Source: Opisthocomus hoazin (lineage: Eukaryota > Chordata > Aves > Opisthocomiformes > Opisthocomidae). From it: 64,000 nt of DNA. Below are positions 9,545 through 20,550 of the stretch, piece by piece. The notes under the pieces are model-generated. The model was not told the DNA's origin and searched no databases. It saw nothing but the letters and a program-made list of their open reading frames with translations. The DNA lies in assembly GCF_030867145.1 (NCBI RefSeq), contig NC_134439.1:8159379-8223378 (forward strand), in the 5' to 3' direction. The translations under genes and the position numbers were made by a program. Each line of letters opens with the position of its first letter. Position 1 is the first letter of the stretch.

Positions 9545-10190
9545 AGCAGCTAAAGCTGCTGGCGATGGCCCTGGGGAAGGCCCCCAGCGACACACAAAAT
9601 GGCACCGGACTGGGCATGGAGCATTGTGTTGCTGCTTTCAGGGGGGCTGACCATCCCCAGCACTCCTTGCAAATGGACCAGCCCAGCCTGGGCTCTGGGA
9701 AAGCATGGCCCATACCTGCCTTTCCCCTCTTCCACTCTCTCCTTTCCCTCCCGTGTCCTTGTTCTCTTGTAGTCCCCTGGGCTGTGAGGCCTCCAAAGCC
9801 AGCCTAAGGTGAACCTGCTGGTCCTGCTCCCTTTGTGGGGAAATGCAAATGGACACCTGGAAGGATCTCTGCCACGGCCATCAGGAGTAGACTCCTATCT
9901 GGTCCTCTTACTCTCTGCACTGGGCCTTCCATTCAGAGCAAACTCATTTCACTCTTTTGACTCATTAAAGTTCTGCTGCATCCCAGGCCATGCCTCTGTG
10001 TCATCCTTTTCCCTCCAGATGCTCTATCAAGATGCCCAAGTGGAGACAAGTTGCTCAGAGATGGTTCTGGAAGGAGGTGTTTGAGGATGGTTGTGCAGTG
10101 ACTGTTAACATAGGCTTGCATAGAGTGTGCTTAGTCATGCATTGGGTTACTCTCTGCTTTCTAAACTTCTCTGCCTTCTCCAAAAGCAGC
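9545..10190 (+). other. K2 3'UTR and 3' flank
   Basis: Long-form 3'UTR with poly(A) signal ATTAAA at 9964-9969 and a GTGTCATCC-type downstream element shared with K1. The CAGTGACTGTTAA block near 10095 is the last part shared with the other keratin flanks. Confidence 0.8.
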
Positions 10191-10350
10191 AGGCTGATAA
10201 TATTTCAGATACAAAAGGGATTTTACTCTGAATGACACCCATGAAGCTTTGTGGAGGGAAAGTGGACGCAGAGCGCCACTGTGTTTCTGTGGTGCGTCAG
10301 GATAACTTGGTCTGCATCTGGCAATCCTTCCCATGCCATGAAATTTCCAC

Positions 10351-10945
10351 TGTCTTGTGGGCTGGGGGTTGCCCTGGTTTTGGCTGGGTTAGGGTTAGTT
10401 TTCTGTGTTTCTGTGCTGCTGCTGTGTTTTGGATTTCGTACGAGAAGAGGGAGGGAACCTAGCTAGTCAGGCAGCCCAACCTGGCCAATGGAAATACCCC
10501 ATACCATGGACATCAGGCTCACTTTATGAATTGGGGTTGGCTGGCAGAGGGGAGGAATTGGCTCAGCTCCATGAGTTCGAATCCGCTCTTGGCCGGGAGT
10601 TCAAACGTTTCCAGGAGTTTGGTCTTTTTTGGGAGTTTTGTGAAATTCATGAAATTCACGATTTTCTGGGTTCTGCGATCGCTGCTCAGGGACTGGCTGC
10701 AAATTGGTCATCGAGTGGTGAGAAAAAATGTATATAGTTTATTTTGCACATTCAGTAGTAGTAGTAGTAGTAGTAGCAGCAGTAGCAGTAGTATTTCCTT
10801 TGTTGTCTTATTGAACTGTCTTTATCTTTACCCACAGTTTTACCTTTTGTCCATTACTCCTCCCCATCCTGCTGGTGGGGAAGGGGAGGGGTCAGTGGGC
10901 GGCTGTTGGGTCCTAATTGCCGGCTGCCGGGTTAAGCCACAAGAG
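10351..10945 (+). mobile_element. Solo LTR fossil, avian ERVL-type
   Basis: It begins with TGTCTTGTGGGCTGGGGGTT and the TTTTGGCTGGGTTAG block. It ends with an AACTGTCTTTATCTTTACCC block and a GCCGGCTGCCGGGTTAA end, the pattern of bird ERVL-type LTRs. No internal region is attached. Divergence is moderate, so it looks old. The ends are approximate and no clear target duplication was seen. Confidence 0.6.
10753..10792 (+). repeat. AGT/AGC triplet repeat
   Basis: Short (AGT)n run with AGC interruptions, lying inside the LTR fossil. Confidence 0.9.
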
Positions 10946-11495
10946 GGGTCCACTTCCCATGGAAGCTGCGTGCCAGGACCCCTTTTGTTCTTCATAAATG
11001 CTCGATCTGAGAACAATCCCTCCTTTCTGTGTTGTGGGAAAAAGTCCTCTGCAGAGACTAGAAAAGATTTTGACACAGGTCTGCTGGACCTGGAGGAGCA
11101 TTTACCAGTTTCTTTCAGGCCCTGGAACCATGCAATGAGAGCAGGTCGAAATAGCCCTGTGTAGCCTACTGTGAGTGTGGCCCTGACCTGGGATTTGGTT
11201 TCCATTCCCTGTCATCTTGGGCTTCTCCCGAGTCCCTGAGCACTTCACAAAGTGGTGTTGGAAGGGAGGGAACAGCAAGCCCTGGAGGTGTTGACATGCA
11301 GGAAGAAAGTGCTAGCCACAGTGTGCTGCATTACACTTGTCAGCCGTGAGAGAGACTGGGATATCCTAGTACTGTTAACAGGAAAAGCACTTCCAATTTC
11401 CTACTGTCCTTGCAGGAAACTGGTGCATCTGTGTTGTAAAAGGAAAAATTCACATCTGCAGGACAACAGAGAGCTCCCACAGTGACACACATCTC
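10946..11495. other. Unassigned spacer
   Basis: About 550 bp between two LTR-related fossils. I see no coding region, RNA gene or recognisable repeat in it. It could be internal or flanking sequence of old LTR elements. Confidence 0.4.
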
Positions 11496-12705
11496 TAGTG
11501 GGTTAACTCTGGCCGGCTGCCAGGTGCCCACCAAGCTGCTCTGTCACTCCCACTACTCTACAGGACAGGGGGAGAAAATATGACAAAAAAACAAGGCGAC
11601 CTAATAAGTGCTTATAAATATCTCAAGGGTGGGTGTCAGGAGGACGGGACCAAATTCTTTTCACTGGTGCCTAGTGACAGGACAAGGGGCAACGGGCAAA
11701 AACTGAAGCAGAGGAAGTTCCAGCTGAACATGAAGAAGAGCTTCTTCACTCTGAGGGTGACGGAGCCCGGGAACAGGATGCCCAGGGAGGCTGTGGAGTC
11801 TCCTTCTCTGGAGATATTCCAGACCCGCCTGGACGTGGTGCTGTGCAGCCAGCTCTGGGTGACCCTGCTTCGGCAGGGGGTTGGGCTGGGTGACCCACAG
11901 AGGTCCCTTCCAACCCCGAACATTCTGTGATTCTGTGATTCTGTGATTCTGTGATTCTGTGATTCAGATAAGGCCAGTGAGTTCACTTACCAATTACCGT
12001 CATGGTCAAAACAGACTTGTCTTGGGGAAAATAATTTAATTTCATGCCAATAAATAAGACTAAAACTACTTTCCCCCCACGCCCTTCTTCTCAAGATCAG
12101 CTTCGCTCCTGACTCTTTTACCTCCTCTTTCACTGCCCCGAGCTGCACAGGGGGGTGGGTAATGGTGGTGGTCAGGTCATGACGCTTTGCCTCTGCCGCT
12201 CCTTCCTCCTCATGCTGCTCCCCCGCTCCAGCATGGAGTCCTTCCCGTGGGACACAGTCCCACATGAACCTCTCCAATGTGGGTCCTTCCCACGGTCTTC
12301 AGTTCTTCATGAACTGCTCCAGCATGGGTCCCTCCCAATGGGTGCGTTTGTTCAGGAGCAGACTGCTCCAGGGTGAGCGCCCGGAGCACCTCGTCCCCCT
12401 CCTTATCCACTGACCTTGGTGTTAGCAGGGTTGTTTCTCTCACATTTTCTCTTGTCTCTCTCTCAGCTGTTGCACAATGTTTTTTACCATTCTGAAGTGT
12501 GTTATCACAGAGGTGCTACCAATGTCACTGACTGACCTAGTTTTGGTCAGTGGCAAGTCCATTCTGAGGACAGTTGAAACTGGCTCTATCCAACATGGGA
12601 GCAGCTTCTGGTGTCTTCTCTGAGAAGCCACCCCTCCTTCCGCTCCCTTCCTCCCCCCCTCATTACTGAAATCTTTCCACGTAAGCCCGATACAACATCT
12701 ATAAC
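11496..12705 (-). mobile_element. ERVL-type LTR/ERV fossil, interrupted by CR1
   Basis: It starts with GGGTTAACTCTGGCCGGCTG, the reverse of an LTR 3' end, and continues past a nested CR1 (11580-11966). Further blocks familiar from bird ERVL-type repeats are AAACAGACTTGTCTTGGGG, the imperfect GCTCCAGCATGG...GTCC repeats at 12225-12375, and TTATCACAGAGGTGCTACCAA at about 12502. It is old and broken, with no open viral gene. Orientation is inferred from the LTR end and family assignment is by eye. Confidence 0.55.
11580..11966 (+). mobile_element. CR1 LINE 3' fragment nested in ERV fossil
   Basis: This is a 5'-truncated CR1 of about 390 bp. It encodes the tail of ORF2 in an open frame ([29 protein letters not shown]) and ends with five ATTCTGTG octamers at 11921-11964. 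It is fairly young and younger than the LTR element around it. Confidence 0.88.
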
Positions 12706-12859
12706 CTTTGCTCCCAGATCCATCCGAAGAGACAGTAAGAGAGAGAGGGATAGATGGAGAAAGGAAAAAGGAAGAATGCTGGCTTTGGGGTCAGGAAGGA
12801 AGTGCCTTTTTTCTCTCCGTCTTCTCTTCTCCTTTCTAGCAGTAACAGCATCTTGAGGA
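12706..12859. other. Short unassigned spacer
   Basis: Purine-rich sequence (GAGAGAGGGATAGATGGAG) between the ERV fossil and a CR1 scrap. Nothing is recognised in it. Confidence 0.4.
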
Positions 12860-12962
12860 AACCTGTGCACAAGGTCCTGTGCAGCCTGCTGTAGGCGACC
12901 CTGCTTCGGCAGGGTGGTTGGACTAGATGACCCACAGAGGTCCCTTCCAACCCCTACCATAC
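12860..12962 (+). mobile_element. CR1 LINE 3'-end scrap
   Basis: It contains GCTTCGGCAGGGTGGTTGGA, then a TAGATGACCC block, then AGAGGTCCCTTCCAACCCC, which is the CR1 3'UTR signature. No octamer tail remains. Confidence 0.8.
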
Positions 12963-13850
12963 AACCCTGGGACCCGTGCCACGGCCATATGATCCTGGTT
13001 CATTACAGGAGTCATCTTTCTCCCTTCCTATTGTCGCCAGAACATCGAAGGTGGCCACACATTGTGTGGGATCCACCCACATGGAAACATTGTGAACAAA
13101 TAGGGCTGCGTCTTTACTGGGATCACAAGAAGGAAGTGAACCAGTAGCAGGCGGCCTCAATACAGTCCCTGGGGTGCAGCACACAGGCAGGGCACGTGAG
13201 GCTGAAGGAAGCTCCCATCAGCCTTTGCCATCCCTGGCCCTTGCCTGAGCAGTCAGGAGTGAAAGGGCTGGTTCTTGCTGCTGCCTTGGCATATAAACTC
13301 TGTAACTTTCCCGTTTGGTGAGATTTCACATCAGCAGAGTCTGTCACTGCTGCTCTCTGCTCTCCCCTAGAGCTGTAGCAATAACATGCTCTCTCATGTT
13401 ACCTTGCAGATAACTCACACTAGGTGAAGGTGACGCCACTCTGTCTGGAAAAATCATTAATTTCTGCTTGTTGAAGATAAGCATAGGAGGCATGACCATA
13501 ACACCAAGCCCTCCTTCCTAGAATTTGTTACCTTTGGCTCAGATGATAGTTACGAAAACTAAAATAGAATCAAAATAGTACAGAGAAGTACTTATATCAC
13601 GTCAGTTTAGCGAGAGGAGAGGGACCAGATCCGCTTACAAGATTCCCCAGGCTTGAAGACAGACCTTGATTCACAGAGAGAGTAACACAGTTTGTGCTAG
13701 CTAGCTGTCTAACCAAAGACATCCTTGTAATGTGGCCACACATTCATTCACTCCCAAAAAAGGTCTGCCAAATTGGAGCCAAGGAGTCAAAGCAAACAGG
13801 ATGGTCTGTGTATTTGGGAGGGGACAGCAGTGATAAAAAGGAGGAACCTA
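12963..13850. other. Unassigned single-copy spacer
   Basis: About 890 bp, more AT-rich in its second half, that is not repeated elsewhere in the window. No supported gene. The text around 13525-13690 has the look of an old interspersed repeat, but I cannot name a family. Confidence 0.4.
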
Positions 13851-14163
13851 GGGGACTTGTAAGAAAGTCGGAGAGAGACTTTTTGTCAAGGCCTGTAGTG
13901 ATAGGACGAGGAGCAACAGTTTTAAACTGAAATAGGGTGGCTGTAGATCGGACAAAAGGAAAAAATTTCTTAAGATGAGGGTGGTGAGACACTGGAAAAG
14001 GTTGCCCAGAGAATGGTGGGATAGCCAATCACTGGAAGCGTTCAAGGTCAGATTCGACGGAACTTTGAGGAACATGATCTGTTTACAGATATCCTTGCCC
14101 ATGGCAGGGAGACCGGACTAGATGACCTTTAAAGGTGTCTACCAGTCCAAACGATTCTGTTAT
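13851..14163 (+). mobile_element. Old CR1-like LINE 3' end
   Basis: It shows a degenerate CR1 ORF2 tail (GTAGTGATAGGACGAGGAGC, GGGTGGTGAGACACTGGAAA, AGGTTGCCCAGAGA) and a 3' end reading GACTAGATGACCTTTAAAGG, then ATTCTGTT. It belongs to a different, older subfamily than the CR1 at 1249. Confidence 0.75.
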
Positions 14164-14439
14164 TTTACACTACCTTTCTACAGTAAGTAAACCCACTGCA
14201 CTGTATCCCTCCCATTGAGAATTCTAGGTTAGGATGGGTTCTCCTGGCCTCTCCTGCAAAGCTGGTGCCTACGTCTTGTCAATACCATAGTCCTCCCTGA
14301 CTCCTAGCACCACACTGCTGAGCTTACCAAGGAAAAAGAAAAGGCGTGCACAAGAAAGTGGATGGTAGGCGCTGAACTACGTCACGTAATTATACTCAGA
14401 CCAAATACACACACAAATTCAGAAATTAGAGAATCACCC
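14164..14439. other. Unassigned spacer at array edge
   Basis: Single-copy sequence just left of the keratin array. Nothing is recognised. Homology to the keratin 3' flanks starts at about 14440. Confidence 0.4.
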
Positions 14440-14612
14440 GATGCATAACTACGTGTTCTTCAAGCAAACCTGTTTTAACAGTCAATGCGCAATCATCCCC
14501 AGCAACCCCCTCCCAGAGCCAGCCCTGCGCAACGTGTGGCTTCCTGGGGATCTTGCGAGAGCTTCTGCAGAGGGAAGGATGACACAGACATGTGGGCTGG
14601 GATGAGCAGAAC

Positions 14613-14618
14613 TATAAT
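14613..14618 (-). promoter_or_regulatory. Variant K3 poly(A) signal
   Basis: At the place where the other minus genes have ATTAAA on the coding strand, K3 reads ATTATA. No other canonical signal was seen within about 60 nt. Confidence 0.6.
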
Positions 14619-15030
14619 GAGGCAAAAGAGGTAAACAAGTTTACTCCGAGCGAAGACCCCAGAGTAGGAACAACCAGGGGCATATAGGAATCTATGCCCC
14701 ATGGCTATGGCAGAGATCCCACCAGGTGTCCATCTGCCTGCCCCACAGAGGGAGCAGGGCCAGCAGGTCTTCCCCAGGCTGGTTTTGTGGGGATCCCAGG
14801 GGAGCACAGGAGAACAAGGACTCGTGAGGGAAAGCAGAGAGGAGAAGAGGGGAAAGGCAGGCATGGGGCATGCTTCCTGAGAGCCCAGGCTGCGCCCATC
14901 CCTTCGGAGGGCTGCTAGAGATGGTCACCCACTCTGAAAGTAATAACCCAATGCCCCATCCCGTGCATGGTGCCATCTTGTGGGTGGCTGGCAGCCTTCC
15001 CCAGGGCCATCGCCAGCAGCTTTAGCTGCT

Positions 15031-15336
15031 TTAGCAGGGGAGGCACCTCGTGCCGCAGTAGCGGCTGCCAAAGCCGGAGAGGCCAAAGCCCCCGGAGGAG
15101 ATGGGCACTCCCTGAGAGCTGAGGATGCTGCCTACAGCAGCGGAGGTGGAGGATCCCACGGCGGTGTTCTGTGGGAAGGAGCTGAGGATGGGGCCGGGCA
15201 GGGTCACCACCACGGGGGAGGGCTGGATGACGACGGTGGAGTCCTGGCACTGCCTGACACAGGGCTCATTGCAGCTGTTGGCCAGCGGGGTCGGGCCGCA
15301 GGGCTGGCATGGCAGGCACGGGTTGTAGCAGGACAT
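15031..15336 (-). CDS. Feather beta-keratin K3
   Basis: Encodes the array consensus protein of 101 residues with V35, G61, G85, G88 and the CLPC end. The ATG is at 15334-15336 on the minus strand and the intron is 15358-15716. Exon 1 lies between the intron and the TATA box at 15777-15782. The 3'UTR is the long type but its poly(A) signal is altered (ATTATA). It is divergent from K4 and convergent with K2 across the unique spacer. As the first gene of the array it has the most diverged 3' flank. Confidence 0.96.
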   Translation of the reverse strand: MSCYNPCLPCQPCGPTPLANSCNEPCVRQCQDSTVVIQPSPVVVTLPGPILSSFPQNTAVGSSTSAAVGSILSSQGVPISSGGFGLSGFGSRYCGTRCLPC

Positions 15337-15660
15337 GTCTCGGGGCTGGAGGGGCACCTGCGAGAGAGGGCAGGGGGAAGCAGAGCCGGAGGGGTGCGTG
15401 AGGAGCAGCCTGCCACTCCACCACAAGGGAGCCAAACCACACACTGGCGATGACAGTCAGGTGCACTGCAGAGAGGTCCATGGGTTTCTCCTTCCCCTCT
15501 TCCCAACAGAGCCCCTAGGTCCCCACCTAGCCCATAGATCAGCACGCACCGCAGACAAGCCACAAACACTCTCCATGCTGCACCTTCTGATCGCTTCCCT
15601 CTCCCATGGCAAGCAGCTGTAACACCCAGTACAGGACAGGTATGTGCTCAGAAATCCCAG

Positions 15661-15694
15661 AGGAGGAGGAGGAGGAGGAGGAGGAGGAGGAGGA
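15661..15694 (-). repeat. (GGA)n repeat in K3 intron
   Basis: About 11 triplets, (TCC)n on the coding strand, near the donor end of the intron. Confidence 0.9.
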
Positions 15695-15775
15695 AGACAA
15701 AGGGCTTCAAACTCACCTTGTTCCCAACAGGTGGAGGTGAGAGAAATGGATGAGAGAGTGAGGAGAATGGCCTGC

Positions 15776-15884
15776 ATTTATACTGCTCCTGCACCGCCCC
15801 AGGCCCACAGTCACTGCACGCACGCAGTAATTTTCCAGCAGACTCACCGCCAAAGCAAAATATCCTACCTAATGGCACAAGTTG
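15776..15884 (-). promoter_or_regulatory. K3 promoter module and TATA box
   Basis: TATAAAT is read on the minus strand at 15776-15782. Upstream of it are CACCGCCCC (a GC box on the opposite strand) and the conserved CCATTAGGTAGGATATTTTG block. Confidence 0.88.
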
Positions 15885-16698
15885 TCTTTTGGTTGCCATC
15901 AACGCTGCCATTTCATTTCCTCATTTCTGACATGCCTGGTCTGACAGGCAGGCTCCTTTCATGTGCTGGGATGAGACGCTCAAGGATATCCCGTGCAGGA
16001 CTGTGTCAGTTTGGGCAGAAGATGCCTCCTAGGTGTTTGAGGGGTCCCGTGAATGCAGGGGATGTTGCCTTGGGGAAGTGACGTGTGATTGTTTGCAACT
16101 CCCTTGACAGCACGAGGCTCAGCCCTGCCCCATGCTGCACACATCAGCAGAGTACCCAAAGGCTCCTCTTCTTAATGACGTGCCACATGCTTGTCTCTCC
16201 TTCCGCTCTCTCAGCTTGCTCCAACAGTCACTGGCCATTGCATCCCTGGGCAGCCAGGCTCTGCATCTTAATGGTGCCTCCTCAGGTGTCTTCCTCTTGA
16301 TGCCCTTTGCTCTAGGGAGAACCATTGCCAGGCTCTCTGCCTATGCACGGTTGGAGTTAGAAAAGCCAAAGCCCTCCTGGCATTCAATCAGACAAACCAT
16401 ATGCAGGTCAAGAAGAAGGTCTCCTTCCAGCTATGTTGGAGCAAAACCAAGGCTTGCTCAAAGGCAAGCCCAGCAGTGAATGGGGCAGCTTCACTGAGGA
16501 CAGGGGACACTAGAAAGGTGGAGGCGCTCAAAGGGCCCGTGGCCTTGGCCTTTCCTTGATGGATTTATTGTAAAGAATTTGGGCTCCTGACATTCCTCGG
16601 TACATTGGGAGCAAGGAAGACTTACCCACAGCAGAGGAGGGTCAGGTGTGGGAACAGTTCAACAGATTGCACTGACTGGAGTGCACACAACCTCCTGG
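15885..16698. other. K3 upstream region
   Basis: The first about 500 bp are an inverted, diverged match of the region upstream of K4 and K2: TGACTGTTGGAGCAAGCTGA on the minus strand here against TGACTGCTGGAGCAAGAAGG before K4. The remainder may be CR1-derived (GGCATTCAATCAGAC region). No gene was seen. Confidence 0.55.
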
Positions 16699-18018
16699 CA
16701 TGCCCCCAAGGGAGTTGGTTGGTGTCACTGCAAGGCTGCTCTCAACTCACTTTGAAAGTCCCAGCAGTCAGGGAATGCATCTGAGGACTGGAAGAAAGCC
16801 AGTGGTCCTCCTGACTTGAAGAAGGGCATGAAGTAAGAGCCAGGCAGGGAACGACAGGCCAGTCAGATGCACCTTGATGTCTCCAAAGGTGATGCAGCCA
16901 ATCATCCTGGAAGCCACTTCACAAGGTGAAAGGACAAGAAGGTGATGGTGAGTGGTCAGCACGGATTTACGGAGGGGAAAGCAGGCATGGCCAGCCTCAC
17001 GGCCTTCCTTGATAATGTGCCTGGCTCCGGCGGGTGAGGGAAGTGCAGCTAATGTTGTTAATCTCATCTAAGCAAGGCCTACGATGCTGTCTCCAGGAAC
17101 AATTCTGACAGACCAACTGACAAAATACAAGCTGTGGAAGAGGGCAGTGCAGGGCATTGAAATCTGGCATGGCTGCTGGTCTGCAACGGTTGTGGTGAGC
17201 TGCACAAAGCCCAGGGAGAGGCCGCTCCCTCCTCGTGCCCCGTAGGGCTCCAGACTGGGGCCAATCTTGTTTCAGCCCTTCATGCAAAGTCCTGCTGTGG
17301 GGGACAAAGAACCTCCTGCACCACTACGGGCTGCGGCTGAGGGGCTGCAAACCAGCATTGCAGCAGAGGACGGGAGTCCTGGACGACTCCACGAGGCAGC
17401 CCACGCCCACGCAGAAATGGCATCGGACAGCAGCCTGGGCTGCCTTAGGAAGATCATTGCTATGACGTTGCCAAAGGTGATCCCTCTTCTTGGCTCAGCG
17501 CTGCTGAGACCACAATCTCTGTCCACTCTGTGGCTCCCCAGTACAAGACAGGTACAGCCATACTGGCATGCGTTGAGCGAGGTACCACGAAGCCCATGAA
17601 GAGGCTGGAGACCTGAGGGAGGAGGAGCTGCGAGGGGTAGGATTGTTCAGCTGGGAGGCAAGAAAGCCCCGCGGCACGCCTCTTAGCAATGGGTAAAAGA
17701 GCTGATGGGAGAAAGTCAAGAAGACAGAGCCACACTCTCCTGAGACCTATCCAGTGAAGGGACAAGAGGTAATGGGCACGCGTTGAAAGATGGGAAATTC
17801 CACAGAAACATAAGGAAAGACTTTGTTAGTGTGAGGGTGGTCAAGCACCAGCTGGGGTCGCCCGCACAGGTTGTGGATCCTCTGTCCCTGTAGGTATTGA
17901 GAGCTTCACAAGACTTGGTCCTGAGCATCCTCCAAAGGCTGACCGTGCTTTGAGCAGGGGCGGTCGGATGAGATGAGCTCCAGAGGTCCCTTCCGTCCTC
18001 AAGGATCCTGTGATTCTG
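16699..18018 (+). mobile_element. Old CR1 LINE in divergent interval, U1
   Basis: Alignable by eye to CR1 ORF2 from the EDWKK block through GGCTCCCCAGTACAAGACAG (17540) and GGACAAGAGGTAATGGGCAC to a 3' end with CCAGAGGTCCCTTCC and GATTCTG. It has many differences from CR1 and no open frame, so it is far older than the copies at 1249 and 4405. It is present in every unit. Confidence 0.75.
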
Positions 18019-19960
18019 CCACGGCTAAAAGATGGGTGCTGCGCAGCTGCCCCTGAGAAGGAAGAACTGTTTGGCGACACTGGAATGAAAGGCAGCCTTG
18101 GAGATCACACCTGAGAAACACTGGAATTCAAGGCTTGATGGGACAAAGGAAAGCAAGTAGCAGAGCACATCACCCAGGATTCAGGCATGCCGACTTTGTC
18201 CTAGTCAGGCAGCTGGTACGTAGGACGACGTGGAGGCACCTGTGGAGCACACAGGAGCTCAGAAAAGCTGGCAGTCCCTTAGGCGCCTCATGGTCCAAGA
18301 GCAAGAAGCGTCCAGCCCAATACTCAGGAAGACAAACAGATGTCTCAGCAGATCAGCTTTGGCTAAGCGGGGTACTCAAGGCAGAGCACCATCGTCAGAA
18401 GGCAGCATCCTGGAGGTAAAGGAGGGATGAGCTGCAAAGGAGGCATTAGGAAAGAATTCCTAAGCATGACGAGATGAGGGGCTTGAAGAGCAACAGGCAA
18501 GAAGCATCAAGAGCAAGATCGACTCCTACAAGGCTAGCTAAAGCCTGATGGAGGAAAATAACCCCCCACTGCTGACCGGGGCGGCTCGTTTCCTGAAGAC
18601 TGGCCAGAGAGCAGGCAGAGGGGAGTCAACGCCTGCTTTCTCTCAGTCTTCACCTACAAGGACTCGCAGGCTGCTGTGCCCTCTGAAAGACTTGAAGGAT
18701 GGAGGGGGAGCCCTCCCGGCACTGGGTGGGCATCAAATCTAGCATTGCCTCAGAAAAGCAGACCCATCGAAGCCAGATAATGAGCGCCAGGGCAGGGCTG
18801 CTGTAAAGGGAGGCCTAGACCGGTTGAAGGACTGGGCCCACATGAGTCTCACGGCATTCGGCAAGGTGACAAATGGCAAGTCCTGACCCAGAAAGGATGA
18901 ATCTCATGCATCAATATGGACTGAAGACCAAACTACGCTAAAGTCTTAGAGCCCTCAAACCATGCCGCGCCACGTGCCTGAGGATGGATGCTCAGGGAGG
19001 GGATGTGCTCAGAAGGGCCCTGGGTACAAAAGCAGCTCTCAGACTACATCAAAGAGGTGAAACACTTCCCCAGCCTGCAGGCATGGAGGTAGCCGGGACA
19101 CGGGCCAGGAGGGCAAGGGAATGCCTTCAGTAGGCAAGCTTCCTGGGATAGACTCTCCCTACCCATGGCGAGTCACACTCTCATTTTGGATTGGCCGTCT
19201 CTCAGCCTTTTGGTGTAATGCCAAGCTAGGCGTGCATGCTGTGTGCCGGTCCATGTCCCACGCAGGGCTCAGTTCCCCTACGGCCAGGGCAATTCAACCC
19301 CTGCACCGGGCAAGCCATTTACAAGCCCTGGGCTGCAACCAAGTACGCAGCTCCAGGCAGACCCAGCGGCCATTACCCTCAGCCTGACCTTCTTGCCAGC
19401 ACTCCCACAGCTTGGGGGTGGTCACAGCATGGTCAGCGTGTATTGGAAAAGTGGCCAGGCCTGTGGGTGTCATGCAGGTCAGGGTCCAAAGCGCACAGCC
19501 AAAGTGCCTGGTGGTGGCAGGACGGTGGGAGGAACAAGACGCTGTGCCAAACCCCGGAACACCTCTCTGCTAATTGGAGGCGAGGGACCCGGCTCCACAG
19601 CGCTTGTTGAAGAATCAGGGCTTTGGGGATGACAATGTTCTTCTTCCACAAGCCTGCTGACAGCACTGGTTTTGGACCCTCAGTGATTGCCGCAAGAGGG
19701 GACAAATTTGCAGAAGAAACCAGAAAACGTCTCCAGCAAAGAGAAGCTTTCCTTGGGCGAAGGCATCTGAAACCAGTAGCGCAACCCACCTGCCTCTAGA
19801 GGCAATGATCAGTGACTGCTGGAGCAAGAAGGGAGGTAGGCAGAGAGGTAGAAGGTTGGGGCATGTCCTCAGGCACAGGAGCCTCTGGCCAAGCAGGAGA
19901 GAAATCTTGGGCCTCTCATCCCAATACTTCAGAAGAGCCTCTGTCACCTAATGGTCATGT
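18019..19960. other. Divergent interval between old CR1 and K4 promoter
   Basis: 18440-18960 looks like a second decayed CR1 (CTCAGTCTTCACCTACAAGG; AATGGCAAGTCCTGACCCAG). 18960-19960 is the plus-gene upstream region shared with K2 (7560-8700). No open frame here resembles a known protein. Confidence 0.55.
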
Positions 19961-20005
19961 CAGACATGAGGAAATGTAATGACAGTCTTGATGAAAAGCA
20001 AAACA

Positions 20006-20114
20006 CAACCTGTGCCATTAGGTAGGATATTTTGCTTTGGAGGTGAGTCTGTTGCAAAATTACTGCCTCAATGCAGTGACTGTGGGCCTGGGGCGGTGCA
20101 GGAGCAGTATAAAT
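20006..20114 (+). promoter_or_regulatory. K4 promoter module and TATA box
   Basis: From upstream: CCTGTGCCATTAGGTAGGAT (20009), TTGCAAAAT at 20052-20060 (resembles a C/EBP site), GGGCGG at 20091-20096 (GC box), and TATAAAT at 20108-20114. Confidence 0.88.
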
Positions 20115-20550
20115 GCGGGCCGTTCTCCTCACTCTCTCATCCACTCCTCTTGCCTCCATCTCCTTGGGAACCAGGTGAGCTTGGAGCCGTTTCTCCTCCT
20201 CCTTGTCCTGCTCCTCAGGGATTTCTATAACAGACCGTGTCTTAGGCAGGGTCATGGGGCTGCTTACCGTGGGAGAGGGAAGGAGAGAGGTGGTGTGCAA
20301 TGGAGAGAGGCAGGGGTTTCATTGAGGTGAGTGATGGGCTAGGCGGGGACCTCCCTCAGCTTGCTTGTTCTTGGCAGCACTCCTTTGGGATGAGGGGAAG
20401 GAGAAACCCGTAGGCCTACAGTTCCCCTGCCTCTTGTCTCCAGCTCATGCCTTGTCTCCCTTATGATGTGGTGACAGCCTGCTCCTCTCACACCCCTCCG
20501 GCTCTGCTTCCCCCTGCCCTCTCTCACAGGTGCCCCTCCAGCCCTGAGAC

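Noticed and set aside
10753-10792. AGT repeat as a CRISPR or satellite array
   Set aside because: It is only 40 bp, with a simple triplet motif and no spacers.
10526-11164. 212-codon open frame in the spacer
   Set aside because: It runs through an LTR fossil and a triplet repeat (poly-Ser) and has no recognisable domain.
15031-15453. Long frames antisense to the keratin exons (67 and about 140-195 residues, kept in every copy)
   Set aside because: They follow from the GC-rich, codon-biased keratin exon read backwards, have low-complexity Ala/Gly/His composition, and no independent signal supports them.
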